DNA of 64,000 nucleotides. It comes from Gibbula magus (Eukaryota > Mollusca > Gastropoda > Trochida > Trochidae). Below are positions 1 to 11,649 of this stretch, piece after piece (position 1 is the stretch's first letter; every line of letters begins with the position of its first letter). Location of the stretch: NCBI GenBank assembly GCA_936450465.1, contig OW388300.1, positions 23,685,232 to 23,749,231 on the forward strand, read 5' to 3'. The position numbers and the translations under genes were made by a program. The notes under the pieces are model-generated. The model saw nothing but the letters and a program-made list of their open reading frames with translations, was not told where the DNA came from and made no database searches.

Positions 1-187
1 GAGTATAGCTAGATATCAATCTTCTTCTGTTTCAGGTTGAACGAGAGAGAGAGTATAGCTAGATATCAATCTTCTTCTGTTTCAGGTTGAGAGAGAGAGA
101 GAGTATAGCTAGTTATCAATCTTTTTCTGTTTCATGTTGAGAGAGAGAGAGAGAGAGTATAGCTAGTTATCAATCTTCTTCTGTTTC

Positions 188-232
<45 letters not shown>

Positions 233-680
233 AGCTAGATATCAATCTTCTTCTGTTTCAGGTTGAGAGAGAGAGAGTATAGCTAGATATCAATCTTCTT
301 CTGTTTCAGGTTGAGAGAGAAAGAGAGAGTATAGGTAGATATCAATCTTCTTCTGTTTCAGATTGAGAGAGAGTATAGCTAGAGATCAATCTTCTTCTGT
401 TTCAGATTGATAGAGATAGTATAGCTAGATATCAATCTTCTGTTTCAGATTTATAGAGAGAGAACAGCTATATATCAATCTTCTTCTGTTTCAGATTGAT
501 AGAGATAGTATAGCTAGATATCAATCTTCTGTTTCAGGTTGAGAGAGAGAGTACAGCTAGATATCAATCTTCTTCTGTTTCAGATTTATAGAGAGAGTAC
601 AGCTAGATATCAATCTTCTTCTGTTTCAGATTGAGAGAGAGAGAGAGAGTATAGCTAGTTATCAATCTTTTTCTGTTTCA

Positions 681-711
<31 letters not shown>

Positions 712-3700
712 TATAGCTAGATATCAATCTTTTTCTGTTTCAGGTTGAGAGAGAGAGAGAGAGTATAGCTAGATATCAATCTTCTTCTGTTTCAGGTTGA
801 GAGAGAGAGAAAGAGTATAGCTAGATATCAATCTTCTTCTGTTTCAGGTTGAGAGAGAGAGAGTATAGCTAGATATCAATCTTCTTCTGTTTCAGGTTGA
901 GAGAGAGAGAGTATAGCTAGATATCAATCTTCTTCTGTTTCAGGTTGAGAGAGAGAGAGAGAGAGTATAGCTAGATATCAATCTTCTTCTGTTTCAGGTT
1001 GAGAGAGAGAGATAGTATAGCTAGATATCAATCTTCTTCTGTTTCAGATTGAGAGAGAGAGTATAGCTAGATATCAATCTTCTTCTGTTTCAGGTTGAGA
1101 GAGAGAGAGTATAGCTAGATATCAATCTTCTTCTGTTTCAGGTTGAGAGAGAGAGAGAGAGTATAGCTAGATATAAATCTTCTTCTGTTTCAGATTGAGA
1201 GAGAGAGAGAGTATAGCTAGTTATCAATCTTCTGTTTCAGGTTGAGAGAGAGAGAGAGAGTATAGCTAGTTATCAATCTTCTTCTGTTTCAGGTTGAGAG
1301 AGAGAGAGAGTATAGCTAGATATCAATCTTCTTCTGTTTCAGGTTGAGAGAGAGAGAGTATAGCTAGATATCAATCTTCTTCTGTTTCAGGTTGAGAGAG
1401 AGAGAGAGTATAGCTAGATATCAATCTTCTTCTGTTTCAGGTTGAGAGAGAGAGAGAGAGAGTATAGCTAGATATCAATCTTCTTCTGTTTCAGGTTGAG
1501 AGAGAGAGAGTATAGCTAGATATCAATCTTCTTCTGTTTCAGGTTGAGAGAGAGAGAGAGTATAGCTAGATATCAATCTTCTTCTGTTTCAGGTTGAGAG
1601 AGAGAGAGAGTATAGCTAGATATCAATCTTCTTCTGTTTCAGGTTGAGAGAGAGAGAGAGAGTATAGCTAGTTATCAATCTTCTTCTGTTTCAGGTTGAG
1701 AGAGAGAGAGAGTATAGCTAGATATCAATCTTCTTCTGTTTCAGGTTGAGAGAGAGAGAGTATAGCTAGATATCAATCTTCTTCTGTTTCAGGTTGAGAG
1801 AGAGAGAGAGTATAGCTAGATATCAATCTTCTTCTGTTTCAGGTTGAGAGAGAGAGAGATAGTATAGCTAGATATCAATCTTCTTCTGTTTCAGATTGAG
1901 AGAGAAAGAGAGTATAGCTAGATATCAATCTTCTTCTGTTTCAGGTTGAGAGAGAGAGAGAGAGTATAGCTAGATATCAATCTTCTTCTGTTTCAGGTTG
2001 AGAGAGAGAGAGTATAGCTAGATATCAATCTTCTTCTGTTTCAGATTGAGAGAGAGAGAGAGAGAGAGTATTGCTAGATATCAATCTTCTGTTTCAGGTT
2101 GAGAGAGAGAGAGAGAGTATAGCTAGTTATCAATCTTCTTCTGTTTCAGGTTGAGAGAGAGAGAGAGTATAGCTAGATATCAATCTTCTTCTGTTTCAGG
2201 TTGAGAGAGAGAGAGAGAGTATAGCTAGATATCAATCTTCTTCTGTTTCAGGTTGAGAGAGAGAGAGAGAGTATAGCTAGATATCAATCTTCATCTGTTT
2301 CAGGTTGAGAGAGAGATAGAGTATAGCTAGATATCAATCTTCATCTGTTTCAGGTTGAGAGAGAGAGAGAGTACAGCTAGATATCAATCTTCTTCTGTTT
2401 CAGATTGAGAGAGAGAGAGTATAGCTAGATATCAATCTTCGTCTGTTTCAGGTTGAGAGAGAGAGAGTATAGCTAGATATCAATCTTCTGTTTCAGGTTG
2501 AGAGAGAGAGAGAGAGAGAGTATAGCTAGATATCAATCTTCTTCTGTTTCAGGTTGAGAGAGAGAGAGAGAGAGAGTATAGCTAGATATCAATCTTCTTC
2601 TGTTTCAGGTTGAGAGAGAGAGAGAGAGTATAGCTAGATATCAATCTTCTTCTGTTTCAGGTTGAGAGAGAGAGAGTATAGCTAGATATCAATCTTCTTC
2701 TGTTGCAGATTGAGAGAGAGAGAGTATAGCTAGATATCAATCTTCTTCTGTTTCAGGTTGAGAGAGAGAGAGAGAGTATAGCTAGATATCAATCTTTTTC
2801 TGTTTCAGGTTGAGAGAGAGTTTAGCGAGATATCAATCTTCTGTTTCAGATTTATAGAGAGTGTACAGCTAGATATCAATCTTCTGTTTCAGATTGAGAG
2901 AGAGAGTACAGCTAGATATCAATCTTCTTCTGTTTCAGATTGAGAGAGAGAGAGTATAGCTAGTTATCAATCTTCTTCTGTTTCAGGTTGAGAGAGAGAG
3001 AGTATAGCTAGATATCAATCTTCTTCTGTTTCAGGTTGAGAGAGAGAGAGAGTATAGCTAGATATCAATCTTCTTCTGTTTCAGATTGAGAGAGAGAGAG
3101 AGTATAGCTAGATATCAATCTTCTTCTGTTTCAGGTTGAGAGAGAGAGAGAGTACAGCTAGATATCAATCTTCTTCTGTTTCAGATTGAGAGAGAGTATA
3201 GCTAGTTATCCATCTTCTTCTGTTTCAGGTTGAGAGAGAGAGAGAGTATAGCTAGATATCAATCTTCTTCTGTTTCAGGTTGAGAGAGAGAGAGAGAGAG
3301 TATAGCTAGTTATCAATCTTCTTCTGTTTCAGGTTGAGAGAGAGAGTATAGCTAGATATCAATCTTCTTCTGTTTCAGATTGAGAGAGAGAGAGAGAGAG
3401 AGTATAGCTAGTTATCAATCTTCTTCTGTTTCAGATTGAGAGAGAGAGTATAGCTAGATATCAATCTTCTTCTGTTTCAGGTTGAGAGAGAGAGTACAGC
3501 TAGATATCAATCTTCTTCTGTTTCAGGTTGAGAGAGAGAGAGAGAGTATAGCTAGATATCAATATTCTTCTGTTTCAGGTTGAGAGAGAGAGAAAGAGTA
3601 TAGCTAGATATCAATCTTCTTCTGTTTCAGGTTGAGAGAGAGAGAGTATAGCTAGATATCAATCTTCTTCTGTTTCAGGTTGAGAGAGAGAGAGTATAGC

Positions 3701-6445
3701 TAGATATCAATCTTCTTCTGTTTCAGGTTGAGAGAGAGAGAGAGAGTATAGCTAGATATCAATCTTCTTCTGTTTCAGGTTGAGAGAGAGAGATAGTATA
3801 GCTAGATATCAATCTTCTTCTGTTTCAGATTGAGAGAGAGAGAGAGTATAGCTAGATATCAATCTTCTTCTGTTTCAGGTTGAGAGAGAGAGAGAGAGTA
3901 TAGCTAGATATCAATCTTCTTCTGTTTCAGGTTGAGAGAGAGAGAGAGAGTATAGCTAGATATCAATCTTCTTCTGTTTCAGATTGAGAGAGAGAGAGTA
4001 TAGCTAGTTATCAATCTTCTGTTTCAGGTTGAGAGAGAGAGAGAGAGTATAGCTAGTTATCAATCTTCTTCTGTTTCAGGTTGAGAGAGAGAGAGAGTAT
4101 AGCTAGATATCAATCTTCTTCTGTTTCAGGTTGAGAGAGAGAGAGATAGTATAGCTAGATATCAATCTTCTTCTGTTTCAGGTTGAGAGAGAGAGAGAGA
4201 GTATAGCTAGTTATCAATCTTCTTCTGTTTCAGGTTGAGAGAGAGAGAGTATAGCTAGATATCAATCTTCTTCTGTTTCAGGTTGAGAGAGAGAGAGTAT
4301 AGCTAGATATCAATCTTCTTCTGTTTCAGGTTGAGAGAGAGAGAGAGTATAGCTAGATATCAATCTTCTTCTGTTTCAGGTTGAGAGAGAGAGAGATAGT
4401 ATAGCTAGATATCAATCTTCTTCTGTTTCAGATTGAGAGAGAAAGAGAGTATAGCTAGATATCAATCTTCTTCTGTTTCAGATTGAGAGAGAGAGAGTAT
4501 AGCTAGATATCAATCTTCTTCTGTTTCAGGTTGAGAGAGAGAGAGTATAGCTAGATATCAATCTTCTTCTGTTTCAGGTTGAGAGAGAGAGAGAGAGAGT
4601 ATAGCTAGATATCAATCTTCTTCTGTTTCAGGTTGAGAGAGAGAGAGAGAGAGTATAGCTAGATATCAATCTTCTTCTGTTTCAGGTTGAGAGAGAGAGA
4701 GAGAGTATAGCTAGATATCAATCTTCTTCTGTTTCAGGTTGAGAGAGAGAGGGTATAGCTAGATATCAATCTTCTCCTGTTGCAGATTGAGAGAGAGAGA
4801 GAGAGAGTATAGCTCGATATCAATCTTCTTCTGTTTCAGGTTGAGAGAGAGTTTAGCGAGATATCAATCTTCTGTTTCAGATTTATAGAGAGTGTACAGC
4901 TAGATATCAATCTTCTGTTTCAGATTGAGAGAGTACAGCTAGATATCAATCTTCTTCTGTTTCAGATTGAGAGAGAGAGAGAGTATAGCTAGTTATCAAT
5001 CTTCTTCTGTTTCAGGTTGAGAGAGAGAGAGTATAGCTAGATATCAATCTTCTTCTGTTTCAGGTTGAGAGAGAGAGAGAGTATAGCTAGATATCAATCT
5101 TCTGTTTCAGATTGAGAGAGAGAGTATAGCTAGTTATCAATCTTCTTCTGTTTCAGGTTGAGAGAGAGAGAGAGTATAGCTAGATATCAATCTTCTTCTG
5201 TTTCAGATTGAGAGAGAGAGAGAGTATAGCTAGATATCAATCTTCTTCTGTTTCAGGTTGAGAGAGAGAGAGAGTACAGCTAGATATCAATCTTCTTCTG
5301 TTTCAGATTGAGAGAGAGAGAGTATAGCTAGTTATCCATCTTCTTCTGTTTCAGGTTGAGAGAGAGAGAGAGTATAGCTAGATATCAATCTTCTTCTGTT
5401 TCAGGTTGAGAGAGAGAGAGAGAGTATAGCTAGTTATCAATCTTCTTCTGTTTCAGGTTGAGAGAGAGAGAGAGTATAGCTAGTTATCAATCTTCTTCTG
5501 TTTCAGGTTGAGAGAGAGAGTATAGCTAGATATCAATCTTCTTCTGTTTCAGATTGAGAGAGAGAGAGAGAGAGTATAGCTAGTTATCAATCTTCTTCTG
5601 TTTCAGGTTGAGAGAGAGAGAGAGAGAGAGAGAGTATAGCTAGTTATCAATCTTCTTCTGTTTCAGGTTGAGAGAGAGAGTACAGCTAGATATCAATCTT
5701 CTTCTGTTTCAGATTGAGAGAGAGAGAGAGAGTATAGCTAGTTATCAATCTTTTTCTGTTTCAGGTTGAGAGAGAGAGAGTATAGCTAGATATCAATCTT
5801 CTTCTGTTTCAGGTTGAGAGAGAGAGAGAGAGAGTATAGCTAATTATCAATCTTCTTCTGTTTCAGGTTGAGAGAGAGTTTAGCGAGATATCAATCTTCT
5901 GTTTCAGATTGAGATTGAGTATAGCTAGATATCAATCTTCTTCTGTTTCAGATTGAGAGATATTATAGCTAGATATCAATCTTCTACTGTTTCAGATTGA
6001 TAGAGAGTACAGCTAGATATCAATCTTCTTCTGTTTCAGATTGATAGAGAGAGTATAGCTAGATGTCAATCTTCGTCTGTTTCAGATTGAGAGAGAGATA
6101 GTACAGCTAGATAGCAATCTTCTTCTGTTTCAGATTGAGAGAGAGAGTATAGCGAGATATCAATCTTCTTCTGTTTCAGATTGAGAGAGACAGAGTAAAG
6201 CTAGATATAAATCTTCTTCTGTTTCAGATTGAGAGAGAGAGAGAGAATACAGCTAGATAGCAATCTTCTTCTGTTTCAGATTGAGAGAGAGAGTATAGCG
6301 AGATATCAATCTTCTTCTGTTTCAGATTGAGAGAGAGTATAGCTAGATATCAATCTTTTTCTCTTTCAGATTGATAGAGAGAGTATAGCTATATATCAAT
6401 CTTCTTCTGTTTCAGATTGAGAGACTGAGTATAGCAAGATATTAA
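1..6445 (+). repeat. Minisatellite of splice-acceptor-like units
   Basis: About 135 tandem units (my estimate, from a mean unit of 45-50 bp) consist of a GA run of variable length, then GTATAGCTAGATATCAATC, then TTCTTCTGTTTCAG followed by GTTGAG or ATTGAG. Common variants are TAGTTATC for TAGATATC, loss of one TTC, and ACAGCTAG for ATAGCTAG. Units between about 620 and 5870 are very alike. Those at 360-620 and after 5870 are more diverged and shorter in GA, as expected at the edges of a homogenised array. Each unit carries a pyrimidine tract plus CAG followed by a purine-rich stretch on the plus strand, which is the sense strand of the downstream gene. The array starts at or before base 1. 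Confidence 0.97.
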
Positions 6446-6455
6446 TCTCCCCACG
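6401..6455 (+). promoter_or_regulatory. Acceptor-like site and 5' leader of exon 1
   Basis: The last recognisable minisatellite unit ends CTTCTTCTGTTTCAG with AG at 6414-6415, followed by 40 nt without an upstream ATG and then the transporter ATG at 6456. If used, this acceptor would place an untranslated first exon somewhere upstream of or inside the array. No TATA box is evident just upstream, so the true promoter may lie off the left edge. Acceptor use is an inference. Confidence 0.45.
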
Positions 6456-6557
6456 ATGAGTGTCGAACTAAAGCAAATCCACCCCCGTCTTGACGAAGAG
6501 AAGGGACAAGCTAACGCCGCCTACATTAACGATAGTAACGAGAACATGGCATCAACA
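6456..6557 (+). CDS. SLC28A: SLC28-type nucleoside transporter, exon 1 (N-terminus)
   Basis: This is a 34-codon open segment starting ATGAGTGTCGAACTAAAG and ending at a consensus donor, GTAAGT at 6558. It encodes a polar, charged, non-hydrophobic peptide (MSVELKQIHPRLDEEKG at the start), which fits the cytosolic N-terminal tail of concentrative nucleoside transporters. It ends in phase 0, matching the phase-0 start of the next exon at 37162. Base composition is higher in GC than its surroundings. The tail is poorly conserved in the family, so assignment rests on phase, strand, position and character. A missed exon inside the 30.6-kb intron is possible. Confidence 0.6.
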
Positions 6558-7649
6558 GTAAGTAGCATTAGACAATTGTGTAAAGATTAATATGGCCAAG
6601 ATAACCTGACATGTACTCGATGATAACAAAATGCCTTGATGTCGCTATCACATAACTCGCAAAAGTTAGGTCCTCAAAACGCCACGAGATCTCAGCGTGC
6701 TATCACACCACCGTCTTGTAAGTCTTTTTCTCAGCAATAATTCAACACGCCATAATATGCACTGTAACGTGTTGTTCAGCTCAGACTTAATAAGACATCG
6801 TCGCTTGTTTTAAATAAAAGAAGTAAATTCCAACTATCATCTGCTATATGGTTAATACTAGTTATATCGGTTTATCAAACCTTTATTTTGTACCATAAAT
6901 AAGTCAACAAGTTAGTTACTACTTGTTACATTAAGTTTTTGTTTCGAACGGTGAAAAGCTACACCTCTTGAGATGATTTAAATGATTTCTCCTCTCGAAT
7001 TGATGTTATTTATAGTCGATACATGTACATTATACATGAGAACCAACAGGTATACAAAATGTGAATGTTTTATTCAATTGAATTCTTTTCATCCTACTGA
7101 ATATATTTACTAAAACAGGTCAATGTCAACAAAACGCTAATATTGAAACATTGTACAACAGGACTGAAGTTGTGTTGTGCTGTTAAAGGTTGACTCCGCA
7201 TCACGTGATCTCGTGTGTGATATATAAGGTGGGTCAGTGCGAGCTGTATATCATTAGTAGCACCTGACAAGCCCTGGTTGTGTGTAAGCGCATTCTCTCT
7301 TGACATTGCTGTCTTGCGCTATGTACTAATTGAATGATCTGTCCTTCCAAACAGAATGGATGTTCAACCACTTCCAATGTATGACTGGAGCTGCCACCAT
7401 TTTAACATCATAACATATATATTAAGTTATCTCAGTCAGAAGGCAGCATATAGTTCAGAATCCAAGTGGGTTCATGTCGCGGCGCAACCCGTCTGTCTGT
7501 CCGCCCGTCAACCCATCACCAACAATTGGCGCGGCTCGTCGCATGGTTTGGTAACTCGCTTCATTGCTGGATACGAGAGTGAACTGAGATTGATTCCCCT
7601 CCCCACACTGTGACATGAGTTGAGAGACTTGTTATGTCACCCTGGATAG

Positions 7650-7800
7650 ATGACCTCATTAAAAATGTGCCTCTGTTCACTCAGCAGTACAAATAAGTAC
7701 CTGGTAACTTTGTGTTGGATTAGCGACAAACAAGTCGGCTTGGGTTAGACCGGAGTAATAATATAAAAGTTCGCTATATAAATACCTATTATTATTATAG
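7650..7800 (+). repeat. SINE 3' portion with TTA tail
   Basis: The segment reads AAAAATGTGCCTCTGTTCAC, then CTGGTAACTTTGTGTTGG, and ends in a TATAAATACC(TATTATTAT) tail. This layout, a body followed by a short TTA-type simple repeat, is typical of the 3' half of molluscan tRNA-derived SINEs. No clear tRNA-like head with A and B boxes remains upstream, so this copy looks 5'-truncated. Confidence 0.45.
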
Positions 7801-8260
7801 TATTCGACTGCGTCCGTACGAAATGGAATAACTCAAATATTCACAGGATTCTTTTCATATTTTGAATATGGGTTCATCAGAGATGGTTTCCTACAGAGCT
7901 TTGTGACGAGACTGGCATTTTACCATTGTCCGCGGGATATCTCAGGAACCATTCACAGGATTCTCTTCATCGCTTCTCCATGGGAAGACACAGAGCTGGT
8001 TGGATTGTGGTGACCTTGACATCATTCTCAAGGTCACAGCGGAACTTTGAATTTTCCGACATGTTTAGCCTGTGAGGGGAATCGTTATCACATGAACTGA
8101 CATTGGATTCTCATCATTATCTTAAAACAATAGTTCTTTTAGGGAAAATTCAGGACCCAGTCAATTTTACTGATCTTGACATTATTTTCAATTTTTAAGT
8201 ATTAATTTTCGGCGGGGGATCATGTCACCTTAGTGACAACTGCTTGTTATTATTATCACA
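7800..8260 (+). repeat. Interspersed repeat with 'ggcgggg..gtgaca' end
   Basis: The segment opens with a CTGCGTCCGTACG motif, has TCACAGGATTC twice about 120 bp apart with TTCTCAAGGTCACAGC, and ends GGCGGGGGATCATGTCACCTTAGTGACAA. The same plan is seen at 30660-31185 (CGGCGTCCGTACG start, internal 'ttttcaaggtca' repeats, GGGGCGGGGGACATTGCC..TAGTGACAA end), so both are copies of one non-coding family. Confidence 0.55.
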
Positions 8261-8819
8261 GGGGCGTGTATCGCTTAGAAACAGCGTTTGGAAGACATAT
8301 ACCTATGTAGACCCTACCCTATTACTATATAACAGGAAAGGGATGTAACGACGAAATCACCCCATGCTCATTCAAACTCATATTTCGCATCAAATTTGTA
8401 TGGCACACTCGATGACTATGGTACGAAAGCTAAATGATTTCCCTACAACATGAGCTATAAATAGTCACAATCGGATCATTATTTCAAAAGCTATGCGAAA
8501 AAGAAAGTCCGTATATCGTTACCTCCACATTTTCAAGCCAATTTCGACGCTCACGGAAATCAGCGAAAACTCACCTTTTAAAATCGTTTATTAATACCAG
8601 CAATGTTGACAGCACAGGTCTATGAATCAGCAGGTTCGAACCGCAGAGTGAAACTACAGAAAAATAAAAACATATTACAACACCTACATATCATTTCTCC
8701 GACTGTACTGCGGCATTTTGTCTCAAATCATCGCCATGCAGTGCGCTCGTCGCTAAATGCCAGCCATTATGACCTTGACATTCAGTTGACCCAGAGTATC
8801 ACATATTCAGCTTCCTAGG

Positions 8820-9625
8820 CCTTCTTGCGAGAACGTAGTGCAGTGCAAAATTAAACACGATTTGGAATTTTTGGCGAATTCTGGTATTTTTTTTACTTAG
8901 TCATATTCAGAGCTAGAATGAATGAAGCTACTTCTGTGTTGTCATTTGTTGACTTTATCATTTTTCATGTAATTTTCATCAAAAGCTTACTTCTGTGTTC
9001 TTGTTGATTTTACTTTTTTATATTTCCACCGGTTATATTTTGGAAAAAGTTAAATTTTCAGCCATACACTGCTGTACATCCCTCACTGTGCTTACAGGGA
9101 TGTGCTTCCATGTACATGTACCTGTTGTTTCAAGTCACTCGAATGAAGGGCCATATAATGATAATGAATTGATTTCCAAAATAAAGTTGAAATCGGCGGT
9201 AATGGCAATAGTCTATTATGTATATCAAGTTATTCTTACTCCTACTTTTCCAAAACCACCTATTTTACATGATTTGTCCTACCCTTTTCACAAACACTTT
9301 AATATTAGCCATTACATTTCATAGCTTATCAATCCTTAGGTGTGCATACACCTCTCTATAAGTAAAATAAAAGTAGAGCCATGGGTTCTGTAGCTCATCA
9401 GGTCCTACCATACATGTATAATGACACATCTAACACATTTTGTAGTTTGGACAAATTTACAAATTTCAACATGTTTTCCATTTAAAACAAGTTTCCTAAT
9501 AACCTAAACACAACCAAAAGTGTTGCACCGCCGAAGTGCAGACATCTCTCTCTTTAAGTAAAATAAAAATGTCAAACTTTAACAATCGGAGGTATCAATG
9601 AGCCACGCTCACTTTTTTCGTTTTT
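8820..9625 (+). repeat. Interspersed repeat, copy also at 55640-56075
   Basis: The shared blocks are AGCTAGAATGAATGAAGC, TTATATTTTGGAAAAAGTTA, a stretch around CACTCGAATGAA, and an end resembling GGTAT..TGAGCCACGCTCAC. The same blocks occur in the same order at 55730-56065, ending GGGGGTATTAGTGAACCGCG. In this copy a second right end (9365-9410, GAGCCATGGGTTCTGTAGC) of the TAGCTCATCAGG element family is embedded. No coding capacity is evident. Confidence 0.6.
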
Positions 9626-10300
9626 TTTTTAGCAAATTCTGAATCACCTGACGATGTGGGTTATCCGAAATAATTATCCCATTTTACTGCGAAAATTGTT
9701 GTCTTAACATCTCAAATTTGAACCACTGTTGTGTTATTATGAATCTGAACGTTAGTAAACATAAGATGTTTTCAATTCAAAACCATTTCACACCTGAATG
9801 AGCAGACATGTACCAATTCGGTGCATAATTTCGCACTGTAGTTTTGGAAAATCCAAGAACGCGCAAACGTTAACCGCGAGACGCAAGCATGTACAACTCG
9901 ACAACATAAGCCGTCAATCAACACGCCAGCTTTTTCAATTCCACTAAGACTTGCATATGTATTGTACTCAATGTACTGATAATGTATTCATGACAGTAAA
10001 GCAGGTATAAACAAATATTGGATAGAACCATATTTATGTAGAAGCGCCAACCATGGGAGGATACCGGAAAATTATCCTTGACTAGAAATAGATCCGTATG
10101 CCTTCCTTCCAAGATAAGCCGAAATTTGCTTCATAATCAATCGAATTGGTATATTTTAGATTAGCAAAGTTTAAACAAATGGTTGACTGCTTGTTTCAGG
10201 GAAAATAGGTCTACATATTCTTATTGCTGGAATCTAGTTATGACAAAACTCTCAACAACGTTTTGATCAAATTCATATTATTTAAATACCTATCTGTTGA
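9500..10300 (+). repeat. Left arm of long inverted repeat
   Basis: This arm is the reverse complement, with scattered substitutions, of 21499-23031. Matching anchors are AACCTAAACACAACCAAAAG here and its complement near 23010-23030, the CACCTGACGATGTGGGTTAT block, and the inner end AATACCTATCTGTTGA here against TCAACAGATAGGTATT at 21499. The inner ends abut DIRS-type sequence on both sides. The right arm has about 730 bp more (about 22170-22905), an insertion there or a deletion here. Confidence 0.85.
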
Positions 10301-10898
10301 ATCAGGTGGGTCTTCCGATAGCTCGTCGTTTGCTTCGGTTGACCTTCACCTTCGACTCGTCTCGTCTAGACTCGTCTCGCCTCGTTCGCCAGTGACTCGC
10401 CAGTATTCGACATTGGCTTCTCACCCTTCGGGTTCGGAGCCTCCGGTATTCAACCCTCCTGATAGCCTCCTCGTCTAGCCTTGCGTGTTTCTCACTTAAG
10501 CGTCTCGTCGTCTACGTTTTGTGAGTATACACTCTTGGTGTTTTTGGAGTAATCAGCTATCGGAAGGTTTGCTACTTAGTGCCAGGACTTAGTCCTGACA
10601 CTACTCTATACTTAGGTGTCTCGCGTCAGTGACTCGACTGTCACTCACCTGTCACTCACCTCGTCTAGATTACACGCGTTAGTGGCTCGACTGTCACTCA
10701 CCAGTCACTCACCTCGTCTAGCTTACTCGCGTCAGTGGCTCGTTTGTCACTCACCTGTTAGTGACTCGACGGTCTCTCACCTTGTTACTCTACTACCTCC
10801 GTATTTGCTTCACTATGTACTCTGCGTTTTGGACAAATTGCGAAGGTCGGAAGTCTGCTAACAAGGACCCGCACTTGCTTTGTAGGAAGTGCAAGGAC
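10301..10898 (+). mobile_element. DIRS-like retrotransposon, 5' region and start of gag
   Basis: GC-rich sequence unlike its AT-rich surroundings begins exactly where the inverted-repeat arm stops. It carries degenerate tandem copies of a TCGTCTAG/GTCACTCACC motif (three units of about 58 bp at 10620-10790). Near its end is a short coding stretch encoding ..AFWTNCEGRKSANKDPHLLC.., the beginning of a cysteine-containing gag-like segment. It is interrupted at 10899 by a LINE tail and resumes at 11183. Confidence 0.6.
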
Positions 10899-11182
10899 AG
10901 ACAGACAGACATATTATTTATTAAAGTCTCACCTCGTACATTAAAACATATACAGTACAATAAAAGAAGTATCCAAGCCACCCATTTAGGGTTATGAGAG
11001 ACTATACAACTAAAATATACACGTGTTCATACAACACTAAAAGGCAAAATAAACATTGCAAAATTTAAGATAAATATAAAGTACAATAAAAGATACAAGG
11101 TGAAGATTAAACATTGTGGTATAAAATATCCCTCCGTTTATCAAGTAAAAGTTTGCAGGTTTTGGCCGCTAAATAATCTGTC
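10899..11182 (-). mobile_element. 5'-truncated LINE 3' end inserted in DIRS gag
   Basis: Read on the minus strand, this 284-bp insert ends in ..GAGACTTTAATAAATAATATG(TCTG)n, the same 3' end as the plus-strand copy at 38575-38707 (..GGTGAGACTTGTAATAAAATATC(TGTC)n) and the copies at 29556-29830 and 63893-64000. It is flanked by a perfect 84-bp direct repeat, 10815-10898 and 11183-11266, which I read as the target-site duplication. Confidence 0.75.
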
Positions 11183-11645
11183 ATGTACTCTGCGTTTTGG
11201 ACAAATTGCGAAGGTCGGAAGTCTGCTAACAAGGACCCGCACTTGCTTTGTAGGAAGTGCAAGGACTTGTGTGAGGAGGGTTTTCGTTGTAACGAGTGTG
11301 TCACTCTCTCGTCCTCTCGACCTCCCGGCCTAAGTTTCGGCCATTCGTAAGTCCGTTACTGATAGGGCTTCGTCTTTGAAGCGTTCAGCTCCGTCGGGTG
11401 ACTCGGGTCAAGGTCGGGATATTTCTCCTATTTGGCACCACTCCCCAGAGGAGGTGCTGGATGTAGTACTAACCGAACGCACGGATGAGTTTGACCGTGA
11501 GTCGCCGGTGTTGTCTGAATCCGGTAGGGGTTTGAGAGATTCACTCTCACCCTGTATTCGCGCTCTCGTCCTCGGGCTCGTCGCTCGCTGTCCCCCCCCC
11601 CCCCCCCCCTTCGTCTCGGGAGAATGAGAGGCGTATGTCGCCACT
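11183..11645 (+). mobile_element. DIRS-like gag fragment continuing after insertion
   Basis: The 84-bp repeat restarts the gag segment. Frames here read DPHLLCRKCKDLCEEGFRC and NECVTLS, a cysteine cluster of CxxC..CxxC type found in gag-like ORFs of DIRS elements, followed by a serine-rich stretch. The coding frame shifts at least once. The piece ends in an 18-C homopolymer (11592-11609) and GGGAGAATGAGAGG, after which unrelated repeat sequence begins. No RT follows, so this copy has lost its interior. Confidence 0.55.
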
Positions 11646-11649
11646 TAGA

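Noticed and set aside
1..6445. Regular repeats separated by variable GA runs resembling a CRISPR array
   Set aside because: The variable parts are only GA length changes, not unique spacers, no cas genes are present, and the surroundings are animal nuclear DNA.
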